Origin: Alectoria sarmentosa | Taxonomy: Eukaryota > Ascomycota > Lecanoromycetes > Lecanorales > Parmeliaceae | Length of the DNA: 42,232 bases | Direction: 5' to 3' | Assembly (NCBI GenBank): GCA_009733775.1 | Contig: WOGZ01000289.1 | Span: forward strand, 1 to 42,232 | In this document: one piece after another, positions 1 through 10,581 of the stretch | Position numbering within the stretch: position 1 is the stretch's first letter | How the letters are laid out: every line of letters begins with the position of its first letter | Position numbers and translations under genes: made by a program | The notes under the pieces: model-generated | Databases searched by the model: none | What the model saw: only the letters and a program-made list of their open reading frames with translations | Told to the model about the DNA's origin: nothing

Positions 1-132
1 GTACCCACCGTACCCACCGCAGCCACACAGTCATGGTCGTACCCACTGCAACCACATGGTCATGACCGTACCCACTGCAACCACATGGTCATGGCCGTAC
101 CCATCGCAGCCATGGCCGTACCCACTGCAACC
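1..132 (-). repeat. 29-bp minisatellite of R1
   Basis: GTACCC starts at 10, 39, 68 and 97, exactly 29 bp apart, then at 118 after a shortened 21-bp unit. A partial unit lies at 1-9. The unit contains a CATGG/CATGACC segment and a CTGCAACCACA segment. It matches the R2 minisatellite (21415-21845) in reverse complement. Confidence 0.9.
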
Positions 133-390
133 CGAATATCGCTTGAATATCGAATGGATAACGGATGGATATCGGATGGATAACGAATGAGTATCGGATG
201 GGCAGCGGATGGACAACAGTTGAGCATCGGTTGCTCAACCGCTGAAAATCGAATAAAAATCCATCACTTTTCATTAAAACTGTTATTCGATTCTCAGCAA
301 TTGGGCAGCCGATGCTTAATCGTTGCTCAGCCGTTGTTCAACCGCTGCCCAACCGCTGCTCATTCGATGTTCATTCGATGTAAGATTCAC
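130..390. repeat. Inverted arrays of an 11-bp unit around a hairpin core (R1)
   Basis: From about 140 to 235 the plus strand runs in 11-bp steps of the type CGGATGGATAA, CGGATGGGCAG, CGGATGGACAA. From about 295 to 380 the complementary form runs in the same step (CAGCCGATGCT, CAACCGCTGCC, CATTCGATGTT). Between them, about 240-300, lies a core flanked by GCTGAAAATCGAAT and its inverted partner ATTCGATTCTCAGC. The whole could fold as a long imperfect cruciform. Confidence 0.8.
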
Positions 391-1002
391 GAAACAGGCA
401 CAGTAGAAATTTATTAAATCGAACTTGTTAAATAAGATTTTAACGATAACTATAATAAGAATTAATTTTAAAATGAAATTTATGTTTACTTTATCGATAT
501 TTACATTATTTATTATAATTATATTACGTTTTTTAATTCGAAATAAAAGTTTTATAAACATTTATAAAAAGATTATTTATTTAAAATTATAAAAAAACCT
601 TTAATAATTTATTAATAATCGATATTTTAAATTTTATTAATTTTTTTAATTTTCAATTATCAAATTAAAATTATCAAATTTGATGTTATTAATATTTCAA
701 ATTAAAATATAAATCTTGTTTTTCGAAGATGAAATTACGTTTATATTTTTATACGTTTACGAAATAAAGTTATTAATAAAGAAATTTGCATAAATACGAG
801 TTATGAAATTATTTTAATAAATTAATCATATTTATTAACATTATTATCTTTAATAAAAATTCGAAAAATAACGTCGTTTTTTTATATTAAAGATTTTAAA
901 TTAACAATACACGATATTAATAAATATGTTTTAATTTTAATATATATTTTTGTTATAAAAAATAACGTCAAAATTCTTTATCGCATTTATAAAAAAATTT
1001 AT

Positions 1003-1370
1003 TTTGTTGATAATTTAAAAGTTTATATATTATTAAATAATAACGTTATAAATCTTAAAAAGATTATATTAAATGTCGTTTAAAATAAAATATATATCGA
1101 TAATTGTAAAATTATTATTATTATAATAAATTAATAACGAGATTTTTATTAAAGGAAAATAATTTATATTAAAAAGATCTTAATTATAATCTTTCGTGTT
1201 AATATTATAATATTAATTAACATTTTAAAAGCATTATTTAAAAGAGATTTTATTTTCGAGTTTATAATATAACGAGATTTGACGATACATATTCATTTAA
1301 TAAATTTATATATTATTAACGTTTTTATCAAAATAAAATCGATTATATCGTATAAATTCTTAAAAAACTT
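1003..1370 (+). pseudogene. GypA aspartic-protease C-terminal region
   Basis: Translation from 1003 begins FVDNLKVYILLNNNVI and continues with segments of the type INLKKIILNVV and RDFIFEF. In fungal Ty3/gypsy polyproteins the corresponding block (DNLKAxxLLGNDVL, then DRDFLFEP) lies at the end of the retropepsin and in the linker to reverse transcriptase. The catalytic D-S/T-G triad is not visible. There are several in-frame stops, and the product cannot be functional. It aligns by eye with the same block in GypB (about 6165-6500) and GypD (34600-34900). Confidence 0.65.
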
Positions 1371-1425
1371 CGTTTAAATATATTATGCGAAATTAATTAC
1401 GAAAACGTATTTTTTATTAAAATCT

Positions 1426-1638
1426 CGTTAATTTTATTAATTTTATTAATTTTATTAGTTTTATTAATTTTATTAATTTTATCAATTTTATCAATTTTAT
1501 CAATTTTATCAATTTTATCAATTTTATCAATTTTATTAATTTTATTAATTTTATCAATTTTATCAATTTTATCAATTTTATCAATTTTATCAATTTTATC
1601 AATTTTATTAATTTTATTAATTTTATTAATTTTTATTA
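1426..1638 (+). repeat. 9-bp tandem repeat (TTTTATCAA)n in the GypA PR-RT linker
   Basis: More than 20 units of TTTTATCAA or TTTTATTAA. Being a multiple of three, it keeps every frame open; the minus-strand LIK-repeat peptide across it is an artefact. It sits between the protease and reverse-transcriptase blocks of GypA. Confidence 0.95.
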
Positions 1639-2120
1639 AAATCTTCGCTAAAGTCTTTCGTAAACATTAATTAAATTAAAAAAATAATTAATTTTATTAT
1701 AATAACATTAAGGTTTTTAATAAAAAGTTTATTAGCTTTTATTCACAACGCAATGATTAATATTAATTAAATAAATATCGTTAAAAAAAATCAAATTATT
1801 AAACGAAGTTATAATTTACGACGATAATTAAAATATGAAAATTCTTTCAAATTTAATAAGTAAAATTCTTATTTTAATAAAATAAAGACTTTATTAAAAT
1901 ATTTGAAAAAAATTAAATAAAATTATCATTATATAATAATTAACAATTTAAATTATTAAAAACGAATCGTATTAAAATTTATTCGTTAAATATTCAAAAT
2001 AAAATTATCGTTAACGAAACATTCGACGATTTATAACGATAAAATAAATTTAAATATATTACGAAATTTGAATTATTTAATTATTCAATATTTATTATAT
2101 AAAATATTTTATTTAACGAT

Positions 2121-2620
2121 AAGCGTAAAGATAAAGTAATAATCGATATTAAAAATCTTAACGATTTTATCGTATTTAACGTATATTTAATATTGTTATA
2201 ATTAAACATTATAGCAAAGTTGATAAAATATATATATATATTTATATTTAATATTATATTTTTCTTTTATTAATGATTAATACATTACGATTATTATTAT
2301 ATATTAATTATAATTTTTTATCGCGAGTAAGAAACTTTCAACGTATTAATTATAAAATATATAAATTTTATAATATATATATAACGATAAATTAATACAA
2401 TTTTGCGTCTTATATAAAACTTCGTTTTAAATTATATCGACGATATTATTATCGATTTCAAAAGCTTTATAAAGTATATTATTAATTTACGAAAGTTGTT
2501 TTTATTATTAACGAAGCATAACATTATTATATCGTTAATAAAAACATTTTTCAATTATTCGAACATTAATTTATTAAATCGTAAAATTAATTTATTTAAA
2601 AAATCATAATAGAGAATAAG
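2121..2620 (+). pseudogene. GypA reverse transcriptase core
   Basis: At 2121 the frame reads KRKDKVIIDIKNLND, the counterpart of the KGRxVVDIRxLN motif opening the palm. At 2433-2444 the catalytic motif is YIDD. It is followed by IIIDFKSFIKYI and a thumb-type stretch with HNIII and KTFFNY. In this family that corresponds to YxDDIVIFSKTxEEH, HNIS and KTFLGYP. Both catalytic aspartates survive, but in-frame stops and frameshifts between 2170 and 2430 make it a pseudogene. It is closely related in layout to the GypB reverse transcriptase. Confidence 0.8.
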
Positions 2621-2759
2621 CTTAAAGTAATTAACATTATTATTTATTTTATTATTTTTAACGATTTTAAACATTATTTAAATTTGATAAATTATCTGCG
2701 AAATATTATTTATTATTATACATAATTCGTTAATTCATTATAAGTTTTAAAAACTTTTT

Positions 2760-3339
2760 TATTTAAAAAAGCATTTAATAAAGATAATTTACGTCGTGTT
2801 TATTCAATCAAATTTCGTTTATTAAAGATTTTTAATAAAAAGAAGCGAGCTTTAATAGTTTATAAAAAGCTTTAAATAAATTATCATTATTTATACACTT
2901 TAATAATAATAAAATCTTATAAATAAATCTTAATTCTTCGCGAGAATAAGGCTTCGATATATAAATCTTTTATATCAAAAAAAATTATGTAATAAAAGAT
3001 ATAAAAAAATGATTATTAAAAACGACGATAAAATTGATTATATTCTTATTAAGAATATTAATAATTGTTAAAAAAAATTAATTAATTAAGCTTGAAATAG
3101 TAAGCTTTATTTAATTTATTAAAAAAATTCGATATTTTATCAAACCGTTTAAGCATTTTATTATTATTTAAATAAATTATTTAATTATCTTAAATATTAT
3201 AAAATAATCTTCGATTACGTTTATTATTTTTATAATAAAAATAAACGTTTATTTAATACGTGCTTTGCAATTTTTTCGACAATTTCATATTAATATAAAA
3301 TATAAATCAAATACAAAGTATATTATTTTCGATACATTA
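2760..3339 (+). pseudogene. GypA RNase H region, interrupted by GypB
   Basis: Downstream of the thumb the translation shows RLLKIFNKKKRALIVY-type residues, then LILRENKAS. It closes with a connection-like stretch (about 3290-3339) reading INIKYKSNTKYIIFDTL, matching the usual end of Ty3/gypsy RNase H (LxIxYxxGKDNxxPDALSR). The frame stops at the target duplication CATTA (3335-3339). The RNase H catalytic acids cannot be placed with confidence. Confidence 0.6.
3335..3339. repeat. Target-site duplication CATTA, left copy (GypB)
   Basis: CATTA directly precedes the 5' LTR of GypB and recurs directly after its 3' LTR at 10577-10581, as expected for a 5-bp duplication by a Ty3/gypsy integrase. 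Confidence 0.9.
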
Positions 3340-3523
3340 TGTTATGAGCAAGCATGTAAGCTTGGCAAGATATCTGCCTTATTAAGAAAGTTTGTTTATT
3401 GAGAAAGTACCTTGATAAGGTTTGAAACTCAGCATTACAAATAGCTAGATTTTTAAATAAAAAAAATCAAGATTTTTATATATTTTTATGTCCTTTATAA
3501 ATTGTTAAGGTTATATTTTAACA
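3340..3523 (+). repeat. GypB 5' LTR
   Basis: Starts TGTTATGAGCAAGCATG and ends TATATTTTAACA; 184 bp, the same length as the 3' LTR. Differences from the 3' copy are nearly all C/T or G/A, with the 3' copy more often carrying A or T. It is visibly less bleached than the interior. The sequence after it (from 3524, ATGATAACAATATCGA) is the likely primer-binding region; the tRNA was not identified. Confidence 0.93.
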
Positions 3524-4339
3524 ATGATAACAATATCGATTTTCTTATTAACATTATTCTTCTTTGTTTGATAAATAAATTCGATTATCAATTTGTCTTT
3601 TTTCGACAAACATTAATTGTTTCGTCATTTCACGAATATAACATCATAATTTATCAATCCTTCGTTTGACAAAGTCTTTCGTTATCTTTTTAAAAACTTT
3701 TTGACGACATTATCGTTTTGATAAGTTGATTTTTTATAATAAAGTTATTCAAATTTGATAATTATGAGATTTCATTGTTTTTGATCATCAAATAAACATT
3801 TTCATCGATTCGATTATTCGAGAAATTATATAACATCTTATTCGAAATATTTTGAGATCTATTAAAACAATCTTATTTATATTAATAAAAGATTAATGAG
3901 CACGTTCTCGTTTTTCTTCATTTAATTCATTTTTTTAATAAACGTGATTAAAAGATTAAATCGTTAATCGTATTATCTTATGAGCAATTATTCGCTTTTT
4001 TTAAAAAATTATAACTCAAATTTATCATCTTTTCGAAGATTTTTCGTTTATCGAAATAATTTTTCATATTTTATCGACGATTATTTTATTCGATTCGACG
4101 ACGTTAAATTTATTAAAAATAAAATATGTTATATAAGCGATATCAGCGAAAAAAGTCATTTATTTTCGCTTAATCGATTCGATTAAGTTTATAAATCTTA
4201 ATAATTTTCAAATATAAGTTATTATAGCAGTTGTAATTTTCGTAATCGTCGTTTAATATGTTTATAATAATTCGTTTTAATAAAAATCGATAAACTCGTT
4301 TAAGGATCGAGGGTTTTTAAATAATGATGAAAACAATAA

Positions 4340-5500
4340 TGAAAATGGCACGTTGTTATATTTTAAGGTTGATGACATCGGTTTCTTTGACTTTGTTTAT
4401 GAAGATTTTACGAATTCATCGATGATTAACGTCGAACGTCACGTATTTTATCGTGATATATACGTTTTTATTGATAAATTCAAAGATTTCGTTAATTTCA
4501 AAAAAGAAAATAAGGTTCGAGAAATTCTTTTTATTTGTTTTCGTGATAATGTTTTTATTTGATATTTTATAAAGTTTATAAAGTTGAAAAAACGAGATTT
4601 AAAGAATGTTTTAATTGATAATTAAAGTGAGACATTTATGAAAAAATTCAAAAAAAGAATTATTATAACATTTTAACATTTATAAAATAAATATTACATT
4701 ATAAATGATGCTCGATAAAAACGTATTTCGAAAATTTTTATTTAAAATATGTTTCGTTATATTAAAGTTGTTTATATAACATTAATATATAATCAATTTT
4801 TTTTAATATGAAATAATTTGACATTAAAATTTCGTCATGATATTTCGAAGCGTATTATGATTATTATATTAAATTAATTTTTAACATAATTGAATTTTAA
4901 AAAAAATATTTAAAATAAGATGATATGATAACAAAGTCGTGATTTATAATAACATATCGACAAAAGATCTTCGACGATATCAAAATAATTCGATTAATAT
5001 GATAATAATCGTCAAGATGAATTTTTCAAATCATCGTTTTTTTTTTAATGTATAATTAATTATAATTTTAAGAAATTTCGCGAATATATAATAATTATTC
5101 GAGAAATAACTTTGTTAATCAATCATCTCGTTAATATTAATTATATTAATAAACGTCTCAAAGTTCTCATTAATCAAATCCTTTAACTTTATCAACATTT
5201 TAACAATCTTTTTAAATCATCGAAAAATCAAATTTGTCAAATTAATTTTCGAATTAATCGAATTTTCGTTATGAAGAAAACAACGAAAATCAGAAAAATA
5301 AATTAAACGTCGATTTTTTCAATCGCAATTAATATTCGAAATCTTTATAATAATAAAATATCGTTTATTAAATGAATAAAATAAATGTAAATTTCGAATT
5401 AATGTTATAAAAAGAGAATGCTCAACAAGAGAATTCGAATAATTATTATGCAAATAAAAAATTTAATTATTATTAATTATATTAAAAAAATGAATTCGAA
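4340..5500 (+). pseudogene. GypB Gag-like region
   Basis: Open from 4353 to 4562, reading YFKVDDIGFFDF, VERHVFYRDIYVFIDKFKDF and NKVREILFICFRDN. This resembles the Gag capsid region of fungal Ty3/gypsy elements (ExVGYFDP, GRHVYYRDVxxFxxRLKDL, KVREVLxxCLRG). After 4562 the frame shows TGA where Trp is expected and then degrades. The C-terminal part (about 5640-5830) holds a 21-bp repeat. A zinc knuckle could not be placed. Confidence 0.65.
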
Positions 5501-5688
5501 GATTATTTCGTTATAAACGATGTTATCATTAAAGTCATTATTGAGAAAACTTTTTAATGTCGTTAATGTTATGATGTTTTCGTGTTCGAGAATGAGCTTT
5601 ATAAACATTTTGATAACGTTGATAAAGGTCGTTGAGCAGTTAAAATAAATTGTTAAAATCGATCGTCATCGAAAATCATATTAAAGAA

Positions 5689-5815
5689 ATCTACTTTCAC
5701 AATCAAGAAAGTTATTTTCATAATTAAAAAATCTACTTTTATAATTAAAGAAATTATTTTCATAATCAAAAAAGTTGCTTTCATAATTAAAGAAATTGTT
5801 TTTATAACAACATTT
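5689..5815 (+). repeat. 21-bp tandem repeat in the GypB gag/PR interval
   Basis: About six units of a 21-bp sequence of the type CTTTCATAATCAAAAAAGTTG. In plus-strand translation they give a degenerate heptad, YFHNQKS / YFHN*KI / CFHN*RN. The unit length preserves frame, so this was probably a low-complexity Asn/Gln-rich segment of the polyprotein. Confidence 0.8.
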
Positions 5816-6164
5816 TCGACGATAATGAATAATCTTTCGAAAATCATCAAATCATTCGCTGATTCTTTTCAAAAAATTGATTTCGATTATGTTTTTCGTG
5901 ATTATTATTACGTTATAAAATCTATTAAAATAATCGAAAATATTGATTTTGAAAAATTATGTTTCGATACGAATTATGAAATAACGCTCGCAGATCGTGA
6001 ATGATTTTATTGAATTTTTTCTGAAAAGAAAGTTTATTAAATGATGAATTTAATTTTCGTATGAGGTTTCGAATTTAATAAACATCGAATTTCGAAATAT
6101 GTCGTTTTTTTTTTTTTTATTAAATCGCAAAGATGAAAAATCAATTATCGTTATAATTGCGTTT

Positions 6165-6500
6165 AAAAAAGTTTATTTTATTAATAATTTTAAGACGAAG
6201 ATGTTTATCGAAATGAATTTGATGATATTAAAAAAGATCAATATTTTGATATTCAAGTTCGCAATATAAATTGAAAGTTATGAAATGAAAATGTTTTTGA
6301 AAATGCGTATTAATGATCGATTAATGTTTCATTCAATATATGTTAAATAATTTATTATTATTTCATTTCATTTTCAGATTTTTATATTAATGCATTATGC
6401 TTTATTATCAAATCGTGATTTCTTTTTCGAATTCGATTAAGGCTCGTTTTTATTATATGCGCATTTTATCGATATTTTTATAAATTTCGTGATCGTCAAA
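6165..6500 (+). pseudogene. GypB aspartic-protease C-terminal region
   Basis: Translation shows a stretch of the type YFINNFKTKMFIEMNLMILKKI, which parallels the retropepsin end (DNLKAKxLIGxDVLGPEKI). It aligns by eye with the same block in GypA (from 1003) and GypD (about 34600). Catalytic D-S/T-G is not seen. It has stops and is non-functional. Confidence 0.55.
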
Positions 6501-6714
6501 AACAATTTTGATTAAATTATCAAGATTTCTCGAAATTTACGTTTAAAAACTTTTTAAAAAACGGATTTTAATAATTGTTTTCATATTACGAAAGGTAAAT
6601 CTAATATAATGAAATTAATTATTCGTTATTCGAGTAGGAAGCATTATACGAATTGAATCAAGCGTGTTTTTAATAAGATAATCATCGCATTTGTTATTGT
6701 TATATTTATAACGA

Positions 6715-6805
6715 TTATAATATTCTCGATTTCGAATATCTCATCGATCTCGAATGTTTCGTCGATTTCAAATGTCTCGTTTATCTCGAATGTTTCGAAT
6801 ATTTC
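6715..6805 (+). repeat. 18-bp imperfect repeat in the GypB PR-RT linker
   Basis: Units of the type TCGATCTCGAATGTTTCG encode a repeating ISNVSS peptide on the plus strand (SISNISSISNVSS...). The position matches that of the 9-bp repeat of GypA (1426-1638), between protease and reverse transcriptase. Confidence 0.75.
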
Positions 6806-7019
6806 GATCACGTTGTTTTTCGAAATCATATTAATTGTCTTAAAAGTTTCGATGATTTTTATAAAAATAAACGTCGTGATATTGAATGAAATTACGATTT
6901 ATAAAAAAAATTCGACGATTTAATTCGTAATCGAAAAATTTCCCGAATTTTGACAAAAAGAAGAATTCGTTGACATTTCGTAAAAAAAATGAATACGTAT
7001 TTTTTTCAAATCTGATTAA

Positions 7020-7690
7020 AAATAATATGTGTTTAAGATCGCACGTGTATACCCGCTTGATAAAAATGTTAAAAAAATCATTAATAAGATTTTCGATAAA
7101 TTTCATAAATAAGGTTGTCTTGAATGAATTATAAAATTCACGTCTTTTAATTATTTAATATTCGTCGTTTAAAAGATTATATTAAACGATATCAAAAAAG
7201 GTCGAATTATGATTAATATATGAGATTTGAATTTTATTATTCAAATAAATGTTTATTCTTTATCTTTATAATCGAATCTTATTTTTTTAATTAAAAATTG
7301 TCGATATATCAACATAATAAATTGTGTCAACTTTTTTTATTAATAACGAATATATTTATAAAATCGATATAAGTTTATAATTACTAATTATCGAGATTAA
7401 AAAATTTTCAATATAATTGTGATGAATTATAAGAATTCGTTTATATACGTATAAAGATAAATAAATCGATTTTTTAAAAAAGTTCGACGTTTCGTTAAAA
7501 TTTACGTCGACGATGTCGTGATTTATTTTAAGACACTAAAAAAGCATTTTCAACATCTTCGAAAAGTCTTTAATTTATTTATTAAAACAAAAATCTTTAT
7601 TAATTCAAATAAGACTTTTTTGAATTATTTTTTCGTGCAACTTCTCGAATAAAAAGTTGATTTTTTAAATTTATGAATTGTCGAGAACAA
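7020..7690 (+). pseudogene. GypB reverse transcriptase
   Basis: In order along the plus strand: ARVYPLDKNVKKIINK (about 7040-7090), FDKFHK, a KKGRIMINIWDLN palm start (about 7190-7230), a FFY motif with TGA at the expected Trp, FNIIVMNYKNSFIYV, then the catalytic YVDD at 7503-7514. After that come VVIYFKTLKKHFQHLRKVF and KTFLNYFFVQLLE*KVD. These match the Ty3/gypsy pattern (YxDDVVIFSKTxEEHxxHLRKVF, KTFLGYPSVxLLGQxVD). Both active-site aspartates are kept. Many TGA/TAA codons stand at Trp and Gln positions, so it is dead. Confidence 0.9.
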
Positions 7691-8379
7691 ATTATAAATC
7701 ATATTTTAATTCTCGTTTTTTGATATTTTGATTAAATTAAAAACTTATTTGGGAATAATGAATTAATTATATGATTATATAATTCATTATGCTACAATTA
7801 TCAAATCACTTTAAAATCGAAAGATTTTTATATTAACAAATTTTTTTAAAAGCGGTCACGAAAGAAAGAATTTTGTTATAAAAACAAAATTATACATATT
7901 TATAAAGTTGAAATTCGTATCTTTTCAGATTTTATAAAATGTCTTTTTTAAGTTCTCGTTTTTTGTTCATTTCGATGATAAATTAATATTTATATTAACC
8001 TCGATGTTAATAAAAATTTCGAATTTAACGTTATGATATATTATGTAATTGACATTATAAAGACAAAAGAAATTTATTCTCGACGGTTTTAAATTCGCTT
8101 TATATTTTTTTTTAATCGATTTTTCAAAAATGTTGAAACTCGTTATTGATTTATCGAATTGAAATTAACGAATATAATTTGAATATTTAACAAGATACGT
8201 TATATGATAAAGTTTGTTTCGCATATTATAATGTATATTAATTATGAAATTGTTTTAAATATTATCAAGCAAATTATATTAATAATGTTTTTAATTATTA
8301 AATTGAATTTTTATATTATTCGTGCGTCGAAATATGTTTAATGATTTAAAAGTTTTGAATTTCGTTATAAATTTGAAAA

Positions 8380-9720
8380 ATAACACATAATTTTAAATGT
8401 TTTGTTTCGTTTAAATCAAAAATCGCGTGTTAAATTAAAAGACGAAAAACAATTTGACGTTTATCACATCACGTTTATAAAAATGTTTAATGATTTCAAG
8501 GCTCGTTTTAAGATTAAATATGTTAAAGATTCGTAATAAAATAAGATGCTCATAATAATTATTAAAACACGAAAAAACAACGTTATTCGTCAAACATCGA
8601 AATTTATTTAAAAAGTTTTTCGATAATTTAATCGAGAAATTCTTTAAAAAATTTCTCGAAACGAAGAATCTGTTGTCAACATAAACGCTTTTTCGGAAAT
8701 TTTTTCGAAAATTATTTTTATCGCAATTAATGAAAATCGTCGTCTTTTTAATCACGCTTTTTTAGATTTTAATGAGACTTTCACACATAAAATCGATTTT
8801 CATTTTAAATTATAAAATGAATTGATTTATTATATGAATTTCGACGATGAATGAAAATGATTATACGTATTCAACGCATTCGAGAAGGAAATATTCGAAT
8901 TAATTTATGATTATTAACATTATAATGGTTTTTATAAATTATATAATCGCATAATTGACTTTATTTATATGCGATATCTTTTTAAACATTTATAAACATA
9001 TATAAAACATTGCTTAACGTGTGAGCTCAATCAAATTAAACATTATAAACTTTATAATAATTTGCTTTTCATTGATAAATTTAAAATCTCATTTTATATC
9101 GTAATAATGAATTTCATTATCATTTTATTTTTAATAATCGACGATTTGAATTGTTTGCTTATTATCACGAATAAATTTTCGAAAAAAATATTATTTATTT
9201 TTGAAAAGGTTATTTATTCGATCGATAAATAAATTAATTTATTTTTTGTTAATCTCACTCAGCACGGTTAAGGAATTTTTTTGATAACGATTAATGATCG
9301 CGATGTCAAATTCATGTTCGAGCTTTAATAAAAGATTTTTTTTAAATTAAATACGAAAATTCTCGTTTTTATAATTTATTACGTATTTTTAAATAAATAA
9401 ATAATCGAAGCGTATCAATCAAATTATGGAAATTATTATGCGATATTTTGTTATAACGAATTTCATTTTGAATTGAATTGAGATGTTTTCGTATTTATAA
9501 AAAAATTTGAATAATTTCAAAAATCAATTTATCGAGATGTTATCGAATGAGATTTTTTATGAATTTAATATACGCGATTCGCTCGAATTGTTTTCGGAAC
9601 TTTTATTAAACAATTTCGTTCGATTATGACAATTGAAGCGTGAGCAAATCGAAGATTTTTTAATATTTATAAATGTTATAATAAAAGTTTATTATGACAA
9701 ATTATATTAATTTCTCAATT
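8380..9720 (+). pseudogene. GypB RNase H end and integrase
   Basis: Around 8450-8560 the frame reads VYHITFIKMFNDFKARFK and YVKDS*WNKML, the connection after RNase H. The integrase HHCC finger follows: WHYNGFYKLYNRI with the second His changed to Tyr, then KHCLTCELNQIK with both Cys kept (9011-9022). The core shows IINDRDVKF-type residues (about 9290) and, near 9407, a Glu in IIEAYQSNYGNYY, where the family has QSERTNQT. That is the likely third acid of the D,D,E triad. Stops throughout. Confidence 0.8.
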
Positions 9721-9969
9721 TATTCGAAAAAAATATAATTTATTTTCGATTATATTAAGGTTATAAGATTTTTAATATAAATAATTATAAATTATATCAT
9801 CAACGTGTCGATTTATTCAAAAATTTTGATTAAATAAATATATTTGTTTATCGTTTTAAGTTGTTTTTTATAATAACAATTCATTTCATTATATCGATAA
9901 TATAATTGAAGTTTATTTCGTCAAATGAAGATTCTTATAAAAGATCACGAAATATTAATTTTTTTTATA

Positions 9970-10140
9970 TAATGAAAACGAAAGATGAGATTGAGATTCT
10001 TTTTGAAAAATGATAATCACGTGATAAGACGCAATATTTTATCAAATGAAAAGATTATAAAAATGAATATAATGTTTAATATAATGTTGATGATCTTAAA
10101 AATATATAAAAATTAATTGTCGAATATGAGGAAAGGAAAT
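9970..10140 (+). pseudogene. GypB integrase C-terminal chromodomain
   Basis: Translation reads DEIEILFEK*, SRDKTQYFIK*KDYKNEYN, V*YNVDDLKNI*KLIVEYEERK, with stops at positions where a chromodomain has Trp. The pattern (EVExILxxKxxRGKxxYLVKWKGY, N-TWEP-NL-A, I-EYEER) is typical. Chromodomains at the integrase C-terminus define chromoviruses and are thought to steer insertion to heterochromatin, which suits this repeat-dense locus. Confidence 0.85.
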
Positions 10141-10392
10141 GAGAACGATTCATATGAATTTCAAGAATTTTATAAATATAAGTTTTCAAACGAAAGGAAA
10201 CTCCGCGAAGAAGAAAACGCTCACGAAAAATTATCGTTATTTCTTAATTTTGTTGACATTTTTTTAAATAAGGATTTCCTAAATAAGGATTTTCTCGATA
10301 AATCTTTCGATTTTTTTCGAATTTATATTTGCGATGTTTTTCGAATATATTTTTCGACGAGAACGTCGACGTTTTTTTTTGTTATCGGCATT

Positions 10393-10576
10393 TGTTATGA
10401 GCAAGCATATAAACTTGATAAGATATTTGTCTTATTAAGAAAGTTTGCTTGTTAAGGAAATACCTTGATAAGGTTCGAAACTCAACATTACAAATAGTTA
10501 AATTTTTAAATAAAAAGAATCAAGATTTTTATATACTTTTATGTCTTTTATAGATTGTCAAGGCTATATTTTAACA
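10393..10576 (+). repeat. GypB 3' LTR
   Basis: 184 bp, TGTTATGAGCAAGCATA to TATATTTTAACA, matching the 5' LTR at 3340-3523. The bases before it (GTTTTTTTTTGTTATCGGCATT) do not form a polypurine tract. Confidence 0.93.
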
Positions 10577-10581
10577 CATTA
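10577..10581. repeat. Target-site duplication CATTA, right copy (GypB)
   Basis: Second copy of the 5-bp duplication, directly following the 3' LTR of GypB. Confidence 0.9.

Larger units (their letters stand above)
1..406 (-). repeat. Composite repeat R, copy R1 (cut by the window edge)
   Basis: GC-richer island in AT-rich DNA, and the reverse complement of the first part of R2 (21087-22020). Read on the minus strand it starts CTACTGTG (406-399). An array of 11-bp units follows (about 390-300), then a core hairpin (about 300-240), an oppositely oriented 11-bp array (about 240-130) and a 29-bp minisatellite running off the window (132-1). It has no convincing coding capacity; the short open frames are by-products of the repeats. 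Terminal inverted repeats and a target duplication are not evident. It could be a MITE-like non-autonomous element or a satellite-derived block; I do not recognise the family. Confidence 0.8.
407..3339 (+). pseudogene. GypA left part: Ty3/gypsy pol relic (PR-RT-RNase H)
   Basis: The most eroded element in the window. In plus-strand translation, stops and frame changes aside, a Ty3/gypsy Pol can be followed: aspartic-protease region from 1003, a 9-bp repeat linker at 1426-1638, reverse transcriptase at about 1800-2620, then RNase H up to 3339. The last residues before 3339 read YIIFDTL, matching the IPDAL-type motif at the end of fungal Ty3/gypsy RNase H. There GypB is inserted, and the frame resumes at 10577. 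No gag is recognised; 407-950 is AT-rich and unassigned. The 5' LTR is not visible, because R1 occupies the left edge. Confidence 0.8.
3340..10576 (+). mobile_element. GypB: full-length Ty3/gypsy chromovirus relic
   Basis: A 7237-bp element with 184-bp direct LTRs (TG...CA) and the target duplication CATTA. Plus-strand order: 5' LTR, leader, gag (from about 4340), protease (about 6165), reverse transcriptase (YVDD at 7503-7514), RNase H, integrase with zinc finger (about 8910-9030), integrase core, C-terminal chromodomain (about 9975-10130), 3' LTR. Every domain carries stops, mostly where Trp or Gln is expected, so it cannot move on its own. It lies inside GypA, giving a clear relative age. 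No purine tract is seen before the 3' LTR. Confidence 0.93.

Noticed and set aside
1417..1602. Minus-strand open frame encoding an (LIK)n peptide
   Set aside because: It is the translation of a 9-bp microsatellite inside GypA on the opposite strand; no start context or domain.
2760..2870. Copia-type LYGLKQ motif on the minus strand (LFKAFYKLLKLASFY)
   Set aside because: The plus strand reads as a consistent Ty3/gypsy RT with YIDD at 2433 and RNase H following; the minus resemblance is isolated.
8435..8755. Minus-strand open frame of 106 codons
   Set aside because: The plus strand here encodes the RNase H-integrase connection of GypB; the minus frame is a shadow.
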